Shown here: piece after piece, positions 25,410 to 33,762 of the stretch | Position numbering within the stretch: position 1 is the first letter of the stretch | Layout of the letters: every line of letters starts with the position of its first letter | From: a bacterium D16-50 | Lineage (GTDB): Bacteria; Bacillota; Clostridia; Lachnospirales; Lachnospiraceae | Assembly (NCBI GenBank): GCA_003612485.1 | Contig: RAZA01000003.1 | Location: 124,001 to 188,000, forward strand | Length of the DNA: 64,000 nt | Reading direction: 5' to 3' | The notes under the pieces: model-generated | Seen by the model: the letters and a program-made list of their open reading frames with translations, nothing else | Database searches by the model: none | What the model was told of the DNA's origin: nothing | Made by a program: the position numbers and the translations under genes

Positions 25410-25996
25410 CACAAGACCCCCTTTGAAGACGGAACTTCATTGGCATATTCTCCGTCCACCGCAAGCGCCTCCGCAAGACTCCTTGCCACGGACTTGAAAG
25501 CCCCTTCCATGATGTGATGGGAATTGGTTCCCGAAAGCTGACGGATATGCAGCGTGACTCCCGCATTTCTTGCGAAGGCGATCCAGAATTCCTGACAAAG
25601 CTCCGTGTCAAAATCCCCCACTTTCTGGGCCGGTATGGAAAGATCATAATAGCACTCCCCCCTGCCTGACACATCCACAGCCGACAGAATCAAAGCCTCG
25701 TCCATGGGCAGAACCGTGTCCCCATAGCGAAAAATCCCCTTCTTGTCTCCCATGGCTCTGGCAAAGGCCTTTCCAAGGCAGATCCCCACATCCTCTACCG
25801 TATGATGATAGTCAACCTCCACGTCTCCTCTGCAGGTCAGCAGCAGGTCAAACCTGCCATGCCGTGCAAAAAGCGTCAGCATATGATCCAGAAACCCGCA
25901 GCCGGTATCTATTTCCGACTGGCCCGTCCCGTCCAGCCCGAATTTCAGCGCTATCTCCGTCTCCGTAGTGTTCCTTTTAATCTCAGCATATCTCAT
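25409..25996 (-). CDS. hisB: Imidazoleglycerol-phosphate dehydratase
   Basis: ATG at 25996 (MRYAEIKRNTTETEI) has GGGAGG seven bases upstream; 195 residues, the normal monofunctional length. Metal-binding motifs are CGFLDHML, DYHHTVEDVGICLG, DRGEC-type DVSGRGECYYDL and GTNSHHIMEGAFKS. It dehydrates IGP to imidazole acetol phosphate. Its stop codon overlaps the hisH start. Confidence 0.95.
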   Translation of the reverse strand: MRYAEIKRNTTETEIALKFGLDGTGQSEIDTGCGFLDHMLTLFARHGRFDLLLTCRGDVEVDYHHTVEDVGICLGKAFARAMGDKKGIFRYGDTVLPMDEALILSAVDVSGRGECYYDLSIPAQKVGDFDTELCQEFWIAFARNAGVTLHIRQLSGTNSHHIMEGAFKSVARSLAEALAVDGEYANEVPSSKGVL

Positions 25997-26120
25997 TAGC
26001 CTGCCTCCCTGTCTGCGCCAGCGCCGCCGGTGTCCTAGCCCTGAATCGGCACCTGGTGGCACCTGATATCAGGCCGGCATATCTCATCATAAGCCAGTGT
26101 CCTATTCCCGCCGGTTCATC

Positions 26121-27185
26121 TCATTCCGAATCTGCAAATATGTCCTCGACGGCATTTACCAGCGCCTTCATTTCCTCCATAGTACCGATTGTAATCCTAA
26201 CATATTCCTTTATTCTCTCCTGATTGAAATGCCGAACCAGAATCCCCCTATCTCTCAGCTTCCGGTACAGCCCCTCTCCCCCAATCCGGCCCGAAGACGC
26301 AAAGAGGAAATTTGTCTTGGAGGGCAGTACCCAAAAGCCCAGCTCCTCCAGCCTTCCGGCAGTCCACTGGCGGTTCGCCTGAATGATCTGACATTTATGC
26401 ATATAATATTCATTTTCCTTCAGGGCGGCAATACCAGCTGCAGCGGTAAGACGGTTCACATTGTAGGGATTGTTGGAATACCGAATCTTATTCAGGTCTT
26501 CGATCAGTCCTTGGTTTCCGAAGCCGAATCCCAATCGAGCTCCTGCCATTGAGCGTGACTTGGAAAAGGTCCCCACCACCAGAAGATTCTCATATTGGCC
26601 GATAAGCCTTCGGGCGCTCTCCCCGCCGAAATCCACATAAGCCTCGTCCACAATGACCACATTGTCCGGATTGCTCTCCACAATCTCCTCTATGGCCGAA
26701 AGCGGCAGACAAAGGCCCGTGGGGGCATTGGGATTGGCGATCACTATATTCTTTCCGATTCCCATATAGTCCTGCGGATCAAGGGAAAAATCCTCCTTCA
26801 GCCGTATTGTCTCATAGGGAACATGGTTCAGCCGGGCAAAGACCGGATAAAAGCCGTAGGTGATATCTGCAAAAGCAAAAGAATGCCTCTGGTCCCCAAA
26901 TGCCATGAAAGCAAACTGCAGCACTTCGTCCGAGCCGTTGGTCATAATCATGCGATCCGGAGCGATGCAAAACACCTCTGACATCTTTTCCCGCAGCTCC
27001 CGGCACTCCGGGTCAGAATAAAGCTGCAGCATGCGGCTCTCCTCCGACACCGCCTTTTCCACCAGCGGAGAGGGCGGAAAAGGAGATTCATTGGTATTTA
27101 ATTTTATGTACTTCTTGTCTCTGGGCTGCTCCCCCGGTACATACGGCTCAAGCCTTGCGTACTTTTCTGAAAAAAATCTGCTCAT
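26121..27185 (-). CDS. hisC: Histidinol-phosphate aminotransferase
   Basis: A 354-residue class-I/II PLP aminotransferase. It shows KLNTNESPFPPSP, MTNGSDEVLQFAFMAFG, NPNAPTG, VIVDEAYVDFGGES and the Schiff-base Lys in VVGTFSKSRSMAGARLGFGFG. It converts imidazole acetol phosphate to histidinol phosphate. No strong ribosome site precedes its ATG; a small repeat-containing frame (27400 to 27182) ends in ATGA overlapping this start, so translation may be coupled from upstream. Confidence 0.93.
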   Translation of the reverse strand: MSRFFSEKYARLEPYVPGEQPRDKKYIKLNTNESPFPPSPLVEKAVSEESRMLQLYSDPECRELREKMSEVFCIAPDRMIMTNGSDEVLQFAFMAFGDQRHSFAFADITYGFYPVFARLNHVPYETIRLKEDFSLDPQDYMGIGKNIVIANPNAPTGLCLPLSAIEEIVESNPDNVVIVDEAYVDFGGESARRLIGQYENLLVVGTFSKSRSMAGARLGFGFGNQGLIEDLNKIRYSNNPYNVNRLTAAAGIAALKENEYYMHKCQIIQANRQWTAGRLEELGFWVLPSKTNFLFASSGRIGGEGLYRKLRDRGILVRHFNQERIKEYVRITIGTMEEMKALVNAVEDIFADSE

Positions 27186-27400
27186 ATTATCATCTTTATC
27201 TCTACTTTGTCATGTGTCTCCGGACATATAGACGTCCCCGAGTCCATCACCATATCTGGATACATCGGCACCTCAGATTCCATCGACATCTCCAGATATA
27301 TCGGCACCTTAGATTCCATCGGTATCTCCGGACATATCAGCACTTCAAATTCCATCGCCATATCCGAATATATCGGCACCTTAGATCCCACCGGTATCAT
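27182..27400 (-). CDS. Possible 72-residue repeat peptide between hisD and hisC
   Basis: This minus-strand frame begins inside the end of hisD, runs through the whole 36-bp repeat array and stops on the hisC start codon. It encodes units like P-I-Y-x-D/E-M-x-M-E-x-E-V about every 12 residues. The stop/start overlap (ATATGAG) would allow translational coupling to hisC, which lacks its own strong ribosome site. However, AGGA upstream is too far for a good site and all strands of the array are open, so coding is doubtful. Confidence 0.22.
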   Translation of the reverse strand: MIPVGSKVPIYSDMAMEFEVLICPEIPMESKVPIYLEMSMESEVPMYPDMVMDSGTSICPETHDKVEIKMII

Positions 27401-27408
27401 CAGTTACA
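27229..27408 (-). repeat. 36-bp tandem repeat across the hisD-hisC junction
   Basis: Four 36-bp units start at 27265, 27301, 27337 and 27373, with a weaker unit before them (27229-27264). Units begin TCGGCACCTYAGATTCCATC on the plus strand and differ at several positions. The last unit contains the hisD stop codon (27381-27383), so the array extends into the gene end. Units are directly adjacent, so this is not a CRISPR. Confidence 0.92.
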
Positions 27409-28694
27409 TTGGTATCCTGAACTGCATTGCGCAGAACGGCACTTCTTGCGTGGGCGTCCAGCCCTTCCTTGTGCGCAAAATACGCCACTTTCTCCGCCAC
27501 TTTGGACAGCGCCTCCGCCGTAAAATAAGTAAATTGCGACTTCTTCACAAAATCATCCACGGAAAGAGGAGACGAGAATCTGGCTGTGCCGCTGGTAGGC
27601 AAGGTATGGTTGGGACCTGCGAAATAGTCCCCCAGCGCCTCCGGGCAGTATTTTCCCATAAATATAGATCCTGCATGCCTTATCTTGTCCAGATAGTCAA
27701 AGGGATTGTCCACGCAAAGCTCCAGATGTTCCGGAGCGATCTCATTGGCAATATCTATGGCGAGCATCAAATCGTTTTCCGCCACAATGATCTTGCCGTT
27801 ATTGTCGATGGAAGCTCTGGCAATATCGGCCCGAGGCAGCTTGGGGATCTGCCTTTCCAGCGCAAGACTCACCTCTGTCGCCAATTTCCGGCTGTCCGTA
27901 ACCAGTACCGCACTAGCCATTTTATCATGTTCCGCCTGAGATAACAAGTCGGCAGCCACAAATTCCGGATTGCAGGTTCCATCCGCCACCACCAGAATCT
28001 CGCTGGGACCTGCGATCATATCAATGGCCACTCTCCCGAAGACCTGCCTTTTCGCCTCCGCCACATAAGCGTTTCCGGGGCCAACGATCTTGTCCACCTT
28101 GGGGACGCTCTCCGTTCCCAGAGCCAGAGCCGCCACCGCCTGAGCGCCGCCTATTTTGAATATCCTATCAATGCCTGCGATCCTTGCCGCCGCCAGTATC
28201 ACGGGACTGACTTTCCCCTCCTCATCCGGGGGAGTCACCATCACGATCTCCTTACAGCCTGCAATTTTGGCAGGGATGCTGTCCATCAGCACCGTGGAGG
28301 GATATGCGGCGGTTCCTCCCGGAACGTACACCCCCACTCTTTCGATGGGCATCACCTTCTGGCCCAGCACAACGCCGTCCTGCTCGCTTATGACAAAGCT
28401 GTTCCTCACCTGCTTTTCATGAAAGCTCCTGATGTTCACCGCCGCCTCTTCCAATATGGCGATGAATTCCGGCTCCACCGCGCCAAAAGCCTCCTCCATC
28501 TCCTGAGGACTCACTTCCAGAGTTTGCAGATCTGCCTTGTCAAACCTCCGCCCATATTCCAGCAGCGCCTCATCGCCTCTTACGGCTACCTCCCGAATGA
28601 TTTCCGCCACCACCCCCTCTACGTTGGAGGCCATATTTCCTCTGGCAAAAATCTCATCATTGGAAAACTCTCCATAATTATATATCTTAATCAT
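27381..28694 (-). CDS. hisD: Histidinol dehydrogenase
   Basis: A 437-residue zinc-dependent enzyme of normal size. It shows YVPGGTAAYPSTVLM, IVMVTPPDEEG, KIGGAQAVAALALGTESVPKVDKIVGPGN, DMIAGPSEILVVAD, LLSQAEHD (zinc ligands) and EIAPEHLELCVDNP. It oxidises histidinol to histidine in two steps. Its last ten residues (TNVTDDTGGI) are encoded by the degenerate end of the 36-bp repeat array. It begins 29 nt after hisG. Confidence 0.95.
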   Translation of the reverse strand: MIKIYNYGEFSNDEIFARGNMASNVEGVVAEIIREVAVRGDEALLEYGRRFDKADLQTLEVSPQEMEEAFGAVEPEFIAILEEAAVNIRSFHEKQVRNSFVISEQDGVVLGQKVMPIERVGVYVPGGTAAYPSTVLMDSIPAKIAGCKEIVMVTPPDEEGKVSPVILAAARIAGIDRIFKIGGAQAVAALALGTESVPKVDKIVGPGNAYVAEAKRQVFGRVAIDMIAGPSEILVVADGTCNPEFVAADLLSQAEHDKMASAVLVTDSRKLATEVSLALERQIPKLPRADIARASIDNNGKIIVAENDLMLAIDIANEIAPEHLELCVDNPFDYLDKIRHAGSIFMGKYCPEALGDYFAGPNHTLPTSGTARFSSPLSVDDFVKKSQFTYFTAEALSKVAEKVAYFAHKEGLDAHARSAVLRNAVQDTNVTDDTGGI

Positions 28695-28723
28695 TCCGAT
28701 CCCCTTCCCTTTCCCTATGTGTG

Positions 28724-29347
28724 TTAAAATGCCAACTGCCTCCGCAGCCCTTCGGCAATGGACTCTATCCGGCCGGTCTTGAACTTGAACGCCGCCTTGT
28801 TGGCGATCAGTCTGGCGCTGATGGGCAGGATTTCCGTTTTCACTTCCAGATTGTTCTCTTTCAGGGTGCTTCCTGTCTCCACAATGTCCACGATCACATC
28901 GGAGAGCCCCAGAATAGGGGCGATCTCAATGGATCCATTAAGTTTAATTACATCAATATCTCTGCCGATTCCCCCATAGTAACCGGAGGCAATATTTGTG
29001 AATTTGGTAGCGACCCTGAGCGTGCGGCTGCCGTCATCATAGAAGTCCTTGGGCCCGGCCACCGCCATGCGGCATTTTCCCAAGCCCAGATCCAGCAGTT
29101 CATACACATCCGGCTCATACTCCAGCAGAATATCTTTTCCGGCCACTCCCATATCGGCAGCGCCGCGCTCCACATAGATGGATACATCCGAGGGCTTCAC
29201 CCAAAAATACCGCAGACCCTTCACCTCGTTTTCAAAAATCAGCTTTCGGCTGTTTTCCTTGATGGCCGGACATTCGTATCCGGCGGCCTCGAACATGGCG
29301 TAGACCCTTTCCCCCAGCCTGCCCTTAGGCAGTGCAATGTTCAGCAT
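28724..29347 (-). CDS. hisG: ATP phosphoribosyltransferase, short form
   Basis: ATG at 29347 (MLNIALPKGRLGERV) is the standard HisG start; the longer frame to 29455 is unlikely. At 207 residues it is the short (HisGS) form, which needs the HisZ subunit encoded just upstream. Key segments are GLRYFWVKPSDVSIYVERGAADMGVAGKD and DVIVDIVETGSTLKENNLEV (PRPP loop). It catalyses the committed step of histidine synthesis and is usually feedback-inhibited by histidine through HisZ. Confidence 0.95.
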   Translation of the reverse strand: MLNIALPKGRLGERVYAMFEAAGYECPAIKENSRKLIFENEVKGLRYFWVKPSDVSIYVERGAADMGVAGKDILLEYEPDVYELLDLGLGKCRMAVAGPKDFYDDGSRTLRVATKFTNIASGYYGGIGRDIDVIKLNGSIEIAPILGLSDVIVDIVETGSTLKENNLEVKTEILPISARLIANKAAFKFKTGRIESIAEGLRRQLAF

Positions 29348-29423
29348 AGCTCGCCTATCTCCCTCCTGATTTCTCTTTTCCCCTGCAAAGGACACATCCC
29401 TCCAGCCCCGCTCCTTTCCCTTC

Positions 29424-30542
29424 TCATTCCGGTGCACCCTCGCTGCGCAGATCAAGAAGCTCCTTGTACCGGGGCTTCTCCGGTATCATCCTCTGGGCAG
29501 TCACTGTCCTTCCGGCTGCTACCAGTTCCCGCACCTTTTCCGCCACCGCCTCACTGGCCGTACTGCTGTCATAGACCAGAAGCACATCCACATCATACTC
29601 CGAACGCTCCTGTCTTAACTGCTCCAGCAGGTCCAGATAGATGGCAAATCCTACGGCTCCCGAACTCCGTTCCATCCTCGCCATCATCTTGTCATACTGG
29701 CCTCCCGCCAGAATCCCTCCACTGATGCCTTCCAGAAAGCCCTTGAATACAAATCCATTGTAATAATTCATATTATTGACCACGGAAAAGTCAAAGCGAA
29801 TCCGGTCGCTGAAGGGCAACGCGTCCAGCAGGCGGGACAGCGCCCTCAGCTCCTCAAACGGCCCTTCCTCTGTTCCGGCGCCAAGGTCATGCGCCCATGC
29901 CGCATCCAACGCGGCCATCACTTTTTCCCGCTCACCGTAGGCCGTGACAAAGACCTCCAGCATAGAGCACTGCCTTTCCCCGATTCCATGCTGCCTGCAC
30001 AGCTCCCTCAGATCATGGAGGTTTTTTTCCGAGATGAAACGGAGGGCCTTGTCTGCAAACGCCTTGTCAGGACATATCTTGTCAAAGGCAGCGGAAAGCA
30101 ATCCTAGATGGGATATTTCCAAAACAAAGGCCTCTGAAATCAGGGAAAGGCTCTCCGCCGCAAGAGCGGTCACCTCATAAATATCATATAAGTCTATATC
30201 CCCGATACATTCCAGCCCCGCCTGCAGAATCTCCTTATATTGTCTCGTACTTTCAGACACCCGATAGACATTTTCATTATAGTACACTTTCTGCTTGAAC
30301 CCCGGCCTATCCTCCCCGCTCTTGATGATTGAGAGCGTCACGTCCGGCTTCAGAGCCAGAAGCCTTCCGTTGGTATCGTTGAACGCAATGATTCGGTCGC
30401 TGACCAAAAAATCCTTGTTCCGCATATAAAGCTCATATTCCTCAAACTTGCTCATTCTGAAGGGAAGATAACCGTACTTTCGGTAAAGAGCCCGCAGGGC
30501 AAGCACTGCCTTCTCCTCGCTTTTCAAAAGACTCTCATCCAT
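29424..30542 (-). CDS. hisZ: ATP phosphoribosyltransferase regulatory subunit
   Basis: A 372-residue HisRS-like protein without tRNA-synthetase activity. The class-II core is seen in FEEYELYMRNKDFLVSDRIIAFNDTNGRLLALKPDVTLSI, VYYNENVYRVS, QAGLECIGDIDLYDIYEV and GGILAGGQYDKMMARM. It partners with the short HisG and carries the histidine sensor site. ATG at 30542 overlaps the end of the upstream regulator gene by 8 nt. Confidence 0.92.
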   Translation of the reverse strand: MDESLLKSEEKAVLALRALYRKYGYLPFRMSKFEEYELYMRNKDFLVSDRIIAFNDTNGRLLALKPDVTLSIIKSGEDRPGFKQKVYYNENVYRVSESTRQYKEILQAGLECIGDIDLYDIYEVTALAAESLSLISEAFVLEISHLGLLSAAFDKICPDKAFADKALRFISEKNLHDLRELCRQHGIGERQCSMLEVFVTAYGEREKVMAALDAAWAHDLGAGTEEGPFEELRALSRLLDALPFSDRIRFDFSVVNNMNYYNGFVFKGFLEGISGGILAGGQYDKMMARMERSSGAVGFAIYLDLLEQLRQERSEYDVDVLLVYDSSTASEAVAEKVRELVAAGRTVTAQRMIPEKPRYKELLDLRSEGAPE

Positions 30543-31032
30543 CCTCTTTTGCCCTCCTCTTCCTGCCCCCCGGCCTTTTTATGCCGCTTGGAGTCTGGCT
30601 TCTTAGATCTTGACTCCCATAACTGTGCACTTTCTCAGGCTTCATATCTTCATGAGATTCCGCCTTCGGCACTTCCTCAGACCCCAAATCCTCCTGAGGG
30701 CTCGCCTTCCGCACTTCCTCAGACCCCGCCTTCAAAGATAGCCCGCACCTTTCGATCACGGTTCTATACCCTCCGCTGCCATACTCATAACAACGGCTGA
30801 CCCTGCTGATGGTAGCGGTGCTGGCACCGGTTTCCCGGCTGACAGCGGAATAGCTCAGCCCCTTGTCCAACAGCTTTGCCACCGCCAGCCGCTGGGATAT
30901 GTCCAAAATTTCCTTTATGGTGCAGACATCCTCCAAAAAAGCGTAGCACTCTCCTTTGCTCCTCAGAGCCAGTAGCGCTTCACACAGCCCCTCCGTCTGC
31001 TCATTTTGCCAGCCGCTCATCTCCCGCCTCAC
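30535..31032 (-). CDS. TrpR-family (YerC/HisR-like) regulator with a repetitive C-terminal tail
   Basis: Residues 10-95 match the TrpR/YerC family: LRSKGECYAFLEDVCTIKEILDISQRLAVAKLLDKGLSYSAVSRETGASTATISRVSRCYEYGSGGY, with the helix-turn-helix at ETGASTATISRV. Family members are about 95-105 residues; here another 65 follow, composed of 14-residue repeats (GSEEVRKASPQEDL, GSEEVPKAESHEDM, then KPEKVHSYGSQDL) and a basic end (KRPGGRKRRAKEDG). As first gene of the his operon it probably represses it, by analogy with TrpR-type HisR regulators. Either GTG at 31032 or ATG at 31020 may be the start; neither has a strong ribosome site. Confidence 0.82.
   Translation of the reverse strand: MRREMSGWQNEQTEGLCEALLALRSKGECYAFLEDVCTIKEILDISQRLAVAKLLDKGLSYSAVSRETGASTATISRVSRCYEYGSGGYRTVIERCGLSLKAGSEEVRKASPQEDLGSEEVPKAESHEDMKPEKVHSYGSQDLRSQTPSGIKRPGGRKRRAKEDG
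30604..30726 (-). repeat. 42-bp tandem repeat in the 3' part of the his regulator gene
   Basis: Two full 42-bp units (30643-30684 and 30685-30726) share long identical blocks such as CGCACTTCCTCAGACCC; a third, shortened unit (about 30604-30642) is more diverged. The unit is 14 codons, so the frame is kept. Confidence 0.88.
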
Positions 31033-31049
31033 TTTTCCACTTTATCTTG

Positions 31050-31098
31050 CTAATGTGATAACAGATTAGATTGTAGCATCAAAAAAACAATAAGTCAA
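31050..31098 (-). promoter_or_regulatory. his operon promoter and operator-like dyad
   Basis: Minus strand: TTGACT (31098-31093), 17-bp spacer, TACAAT (31075-31070), 38-50 nt before the regulator start. A 20-bp dyad, CTAATGTG-ATAA-CAGATTAG (31050-31069, one mismatch between arms), covers the expected transcription start. It is a likely site for the TrpR-like regulator encoded by the first gene. Confidence 0.62.
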
Positions 31099-31103
31099 CT
31101 AGA

Positions 31104-31406
31104 ATGTTCCTGATTCTTGTTGAGACGCCTATCTTGGTTTTTCCGAAGAAAATCAGGAAGCCGCCTGCCGGCGCCATCTATTTCCGCAGCGGCGGTCCTA
31201 TGCCGGAGATCTACGGCATCGATTATCCGGAAGGCATCTTCAACGAGACGGCATACCGCGGACTTCTGGTGGAGGCCCTGAATGAAGGGAAACACTCCGG
31301 AGCAAAGCATATGACTTATTTTTGCGATGAAATGCACCTTCCCATAGCCTTGGAGCTTGGCTTTCAATGTATCGGAAAATACCTCTGCTTCCACAAAACC
31401 ATTTAA
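31104..31406 (+). pseudogene. 3' remnant of a GNAT acetyltransferase gene
   Basis: The last 70 residues of this frame (PEIYGIDYPEGIFNETAYRGLLVEALNEG, then GAKHMTYFCDE and ALELGFQCIGKYLCF) resemble the C-terminal part of GNAT acetyltransferases, where a Gly-containing segment is followed by 'LGFxCxGxYxCF'. The acetyl-CoA loop and N-terminal half are missing, and the upstream DNA is the his promoter, so this is a truncated remnant. A strong terminator follows directly. It could still be a small free-standing ORF, but no ribosome site is seen. Confidence 0.45.
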
Positions 31407-31443
31407 AGCGCACCTGCAATCCGTCAGCGCAGGTGCGCTTTTT
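31407..31443 (+). terminator. Strong Rho-independent terminator
   Basis: AGCGCACCTGC and GCAGGTGCGCT are perfect 11-bp arms around an 11-nt loop, followed by five T. It starts right after the stop codon of the GNAT remnant. Reading from the other strand it has no equally good T tract. Confidence 0.85.
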
Positions 31444-31492
31444 GTGACAATAAATCCAATTACTTATCTCTGCTTATGACTTTCTGGAGCCT

Positions 31493-33385
31493 TCATTTAT
31501 CCGAAAGGAGTACCATTTCTATCAGCTCGCTTACGGGCATTTCATCAGACCGCAAGACATCCTTGGACTCCACTGCGTCATCCGACCTCAGTGCTCCTTT
31601 GGACCCCAACGCGTCATCAGACTTCAGTGCTCCATTTTCCTGAGGCATCCTTTTCGACTTTCCTGCTGATCCTCCGTCCTTGGCACAGTCCTCGCCGTCA
31701 CGCCGCCTCACCGACACTGTGCCAGCCGCTTGTTCCTTCTCCCCTATGACGGCCATGTAGGGCACTTTGTCCAGCCGCGCCTCCCTGATCTTATATCCCA
31801 GCTTCTCGTCCCTCGTATCCAGTTCCGCCCGGACTCCCGCCTCCTCCAGCATCTCCAGAACCCTGCGGGCATAGGGCAGGCATTTGTCCGACACCGGCAA
31901 AAGCTTTACCTGCACGGGCGAGAGCCATACAGGAAACTTACCCCCATAATGCTCGATCAATATGCCTATGAAGCGCTCAACGGAGCCAAATATCACCCGA
32001 TGGAGCATAATCGGCCTATGCCTCTCCCCGTCCGGCCCGATATACTCTGCCCCGAACCGGCCGGGCAGCTGGAAGTCCAGCTGAATCGTACCGCACTGCC
32101 ATGTGCGTCCCATGGAATCCTTCAGGTGAAAGTCCAGCTTGGGCCCGTAGAACGCCCCATCGCCCTCATTGATCAAATAGGGAATTCCGCAGGCATCCAT
32201 GGCGCTGCGCAGGGCCTGAGTGGCAAGCTCCCAGTCCTGCGCGCTTCCGATGCTGTCCTCAGGCTGTGTGGACAGCTCCACATGGTACGCAAACCCGAAC
32301 TTTGCATACACGGTATCGATGAGACCGGCCACATTCTTGATCTCGTCCATCACCTGCTCAGGGGTCATGAATATATGGGCATCGTCCTGAGTACACTCCC
32401 TTACCCGCATGAGGCCGTGCAGCTCCCCGGACTTCTCATTGCGGTGGATCAGCCCCAGTTCAGCCAGACGAAGAGGCAGGCTGCGGTAGGAACGTGGCTC
32501 CTGCTTATACACCAGCATCGCCCCCGGACAGCTCATGGGTTTGATAGCATATTCCGCGCCATCCATAAGAGTAGTGTACATCTTCTCCCGATAATGCTCC
32601 CAGTGTCCCGACAGCTCCCACAGCCTCCTGTCTAACATGATAGGCGTGGAAATCTCCTGATACCCAGCCTTCTTATGGAGGGCCCTCCAATAGTCAAGTA
32701 AAATGTTCTTCAGCACCATGCCCTTAGGCAGGAAAAAGGGAAGGCCCGTCCCCTCCTCCGACAGCATGAAAAGCCCCAGCTGTTTCCCCAGCTTCCGATG
32801 ATCTCTGGCCTTTGCCTCCTCCAGCATGTGCAGGTGCTCCTCCAGCAAAGCCTGCGACGGAAACGAGACCCCGTAGATACGGGTCAGCATCCTGCCCTGC
32901 TCGTCTCCCCGCCAATAAGCCCCGGCCACATTCAGCAGCTTCACTGCCTTCACATGACATGTATTGGAGATATGGGGGCCGGAACAGAGTTCGGCGTACT
33001 CGTTCTGCCTATAAAAGCTGATGCTCTCCCCGGCCGGCAGATCCCGTATCAGTTCCAGCTTATAGTCCTCTCCCCGCTCTTCCAGATAGGCCCGTGCTTC
33101 CTTCCTATCAAGCTCATAGACCTGCAGGGAAAGGGACTCCTTCACAATGGCCTTCATCTCCGCCTCCACGGCCCTCAGATTCTCCTCCGAAAAAGAGAAT
33201 CCAAAATCGAAATCATAATAAAATCCGTTCTCAATGGCCGGGCCTATGGCACATTTTGTCTCCGGATACAAGCGTTTCACCGCCTGAGCCAAGATATGGG
33301 CGCTGGTGTGCCAAAACGCCTGCCTCCCCTCCGGCTGGTCAAAACCTGCCTCATAGCATTTTCCGTCTCTCAGTAAAACCTTCAT
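31493..33385 (-). CDS. thrS: Threonyl-tRNA synthetase, lacking the TGS domain
   Basis: ATG at 33385 (MKVLLRDGKCYEAGF) has AAAGGAG at proper spacing; 630 residues. The usual N-terminal TGS domain is absent: only some 25 residues precede the editing domain (HTSAHILAQAVKRLYP, HxxxH). Class-II motifs follow: the catalytic core around HWEHYREKMYTT, PMSCPGAMLVYKQEPRSYRSLPLRLAELG, FYGPKLDFHLKDSMGRTWQCGTIQLDF and PIMLHRVIFGSVERFIGILIEHY, then the anticodon-binding domain. A 50-residue repetitive insert (GALKSDDALGSK, GALRSDDAVESK) lies just before the C-terminal 15 residues. Expression is controlled by the upstream T-box. Confidence 0.93.
   Translation of the reverse strand: MKVLLRDGKCYEAGFDQPEGRQAFWHTSAHILAQAVKRLYPETKCAIGPAIENGFYYDFDFGFSFSEENLRAVEAEMKAIVKESLSLQVYELDRKEARAYLEERGEDYKLELIRDLPAGESISFYRQNEYAELCSGPHISNTCHVKAVKLLNVAGAYWRGDEQGRMLTRIYGVSFPSQALLEEHLHMLEEAKARDHRKLGKQLGLFMLSEEGTGLPFFLPKGMVLKNILLDYWRALHKKAGYQEISTPIMLDRRLWELSGHWEHYREKMYTTLMDGAEYAIKPMSCPGAMLVYKQEPRSYRSLPLRLAELGLIHRNEKSGELHGLMRVRECTQDDAHIFMTPEQVMDEIKNVAGLIDTVYAKFGFAYHVELSTQPEDSIGSAQDWELATQALRSAMDACGIPYLINEGDGAFYGPKLDFHLKDSMGRTWQCGTIQLDFQLPGRFGAEYIGPDGERHRPIMLHRVIFGSVERFIGILIEHYGGKFPVWLSPVQVKLLPVSDKCLPYARRVLEMLEEAGVRAELDTRDEKLGYKIREARLDKVPYMAVIGEKEQAAGTVSVRRRDGEDCAKDGGSAGKSKRMPQENGALKSDDALGSKGALRSDDAVESKDVLRSDEMPVSELIEMVLLSDK
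31543..31633 (-). repeat. 36-bp tandem repeat near the 3' end of thrS
   Basis: Units start at 31543, 31579 and 31615 (the last partial), beginning CATCAGACCG, CATCCGACCT and CATCAGACTT on the plus strand. Each is 12 codons, producing the acidic Ser/Asp/Lys insert in ThrS. Confidence 0.85.
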
Positions 33386-33446
33386 AATTGCCGCTCCTTT
33401 CGTCACACGATTGATTATTATGCGAAGATTATTGCAACAACATAAG

Positions 33447-33757
33447 AAAAGCACCCAAAAGACCTCCCAATAGGGTCTTAAGGGTGCATTTGCACGGTTC
33501 CACCTTAACTTTTCACTTTGGATTCCAACAAATCCTATCCTTTAACGCAGGCATACGGCAACGCTTACTTCCCCCGGAAGCTTCCGGTTTCCGGCATGCC
33601 CTGCACCTTGGCATACCATTTCTGGCTTTTTCAGCATTGCGGCTCAGGAATGGTTTTCGTCCATGCTTAACCCATAAACGGCTCTCACCATACGCCGTTC
33701 TCTCTGGATGGGTCCCCATGAACTACTGTTTCCGTCGTCGCTTTTCCTATATTGTTG
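33447..33757 (-). promoter_or_regulatory. Threonine T-box leader of thrS
   Basis: Minus-strand transcript of about 310 nt. It carries the T-box core AAGGTGGAACCGTG (33506-33493), the stem-I AG-bulge region GGTGAGAGCC, and a specifier loop GAAAACCATTCCTGAG whose ACC codon is threonine. A terminator stem follows: GCACCC...GGGTGC with inner GACC/GGTC (33451-33487), then TTTT. Uncharged tRNA-Thr would pair with the ACC codon and the T-box and switch to the antiterminator. Confidence 0.9.
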
Positions 33758-33762
33758 CTCTT

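Noticed and set aside
27229..27408. CRISPR array
   Set aside because: Units of 36 bp are directly adjacent and diverged; there are no spacers and no cas genes.
27207..27944. Plus-strand 245-residue frame over the repeat array
   Set aside because: Antisense to hisD; the open frame is caused by the repeats and by hisD codon use, with no ribosome site.
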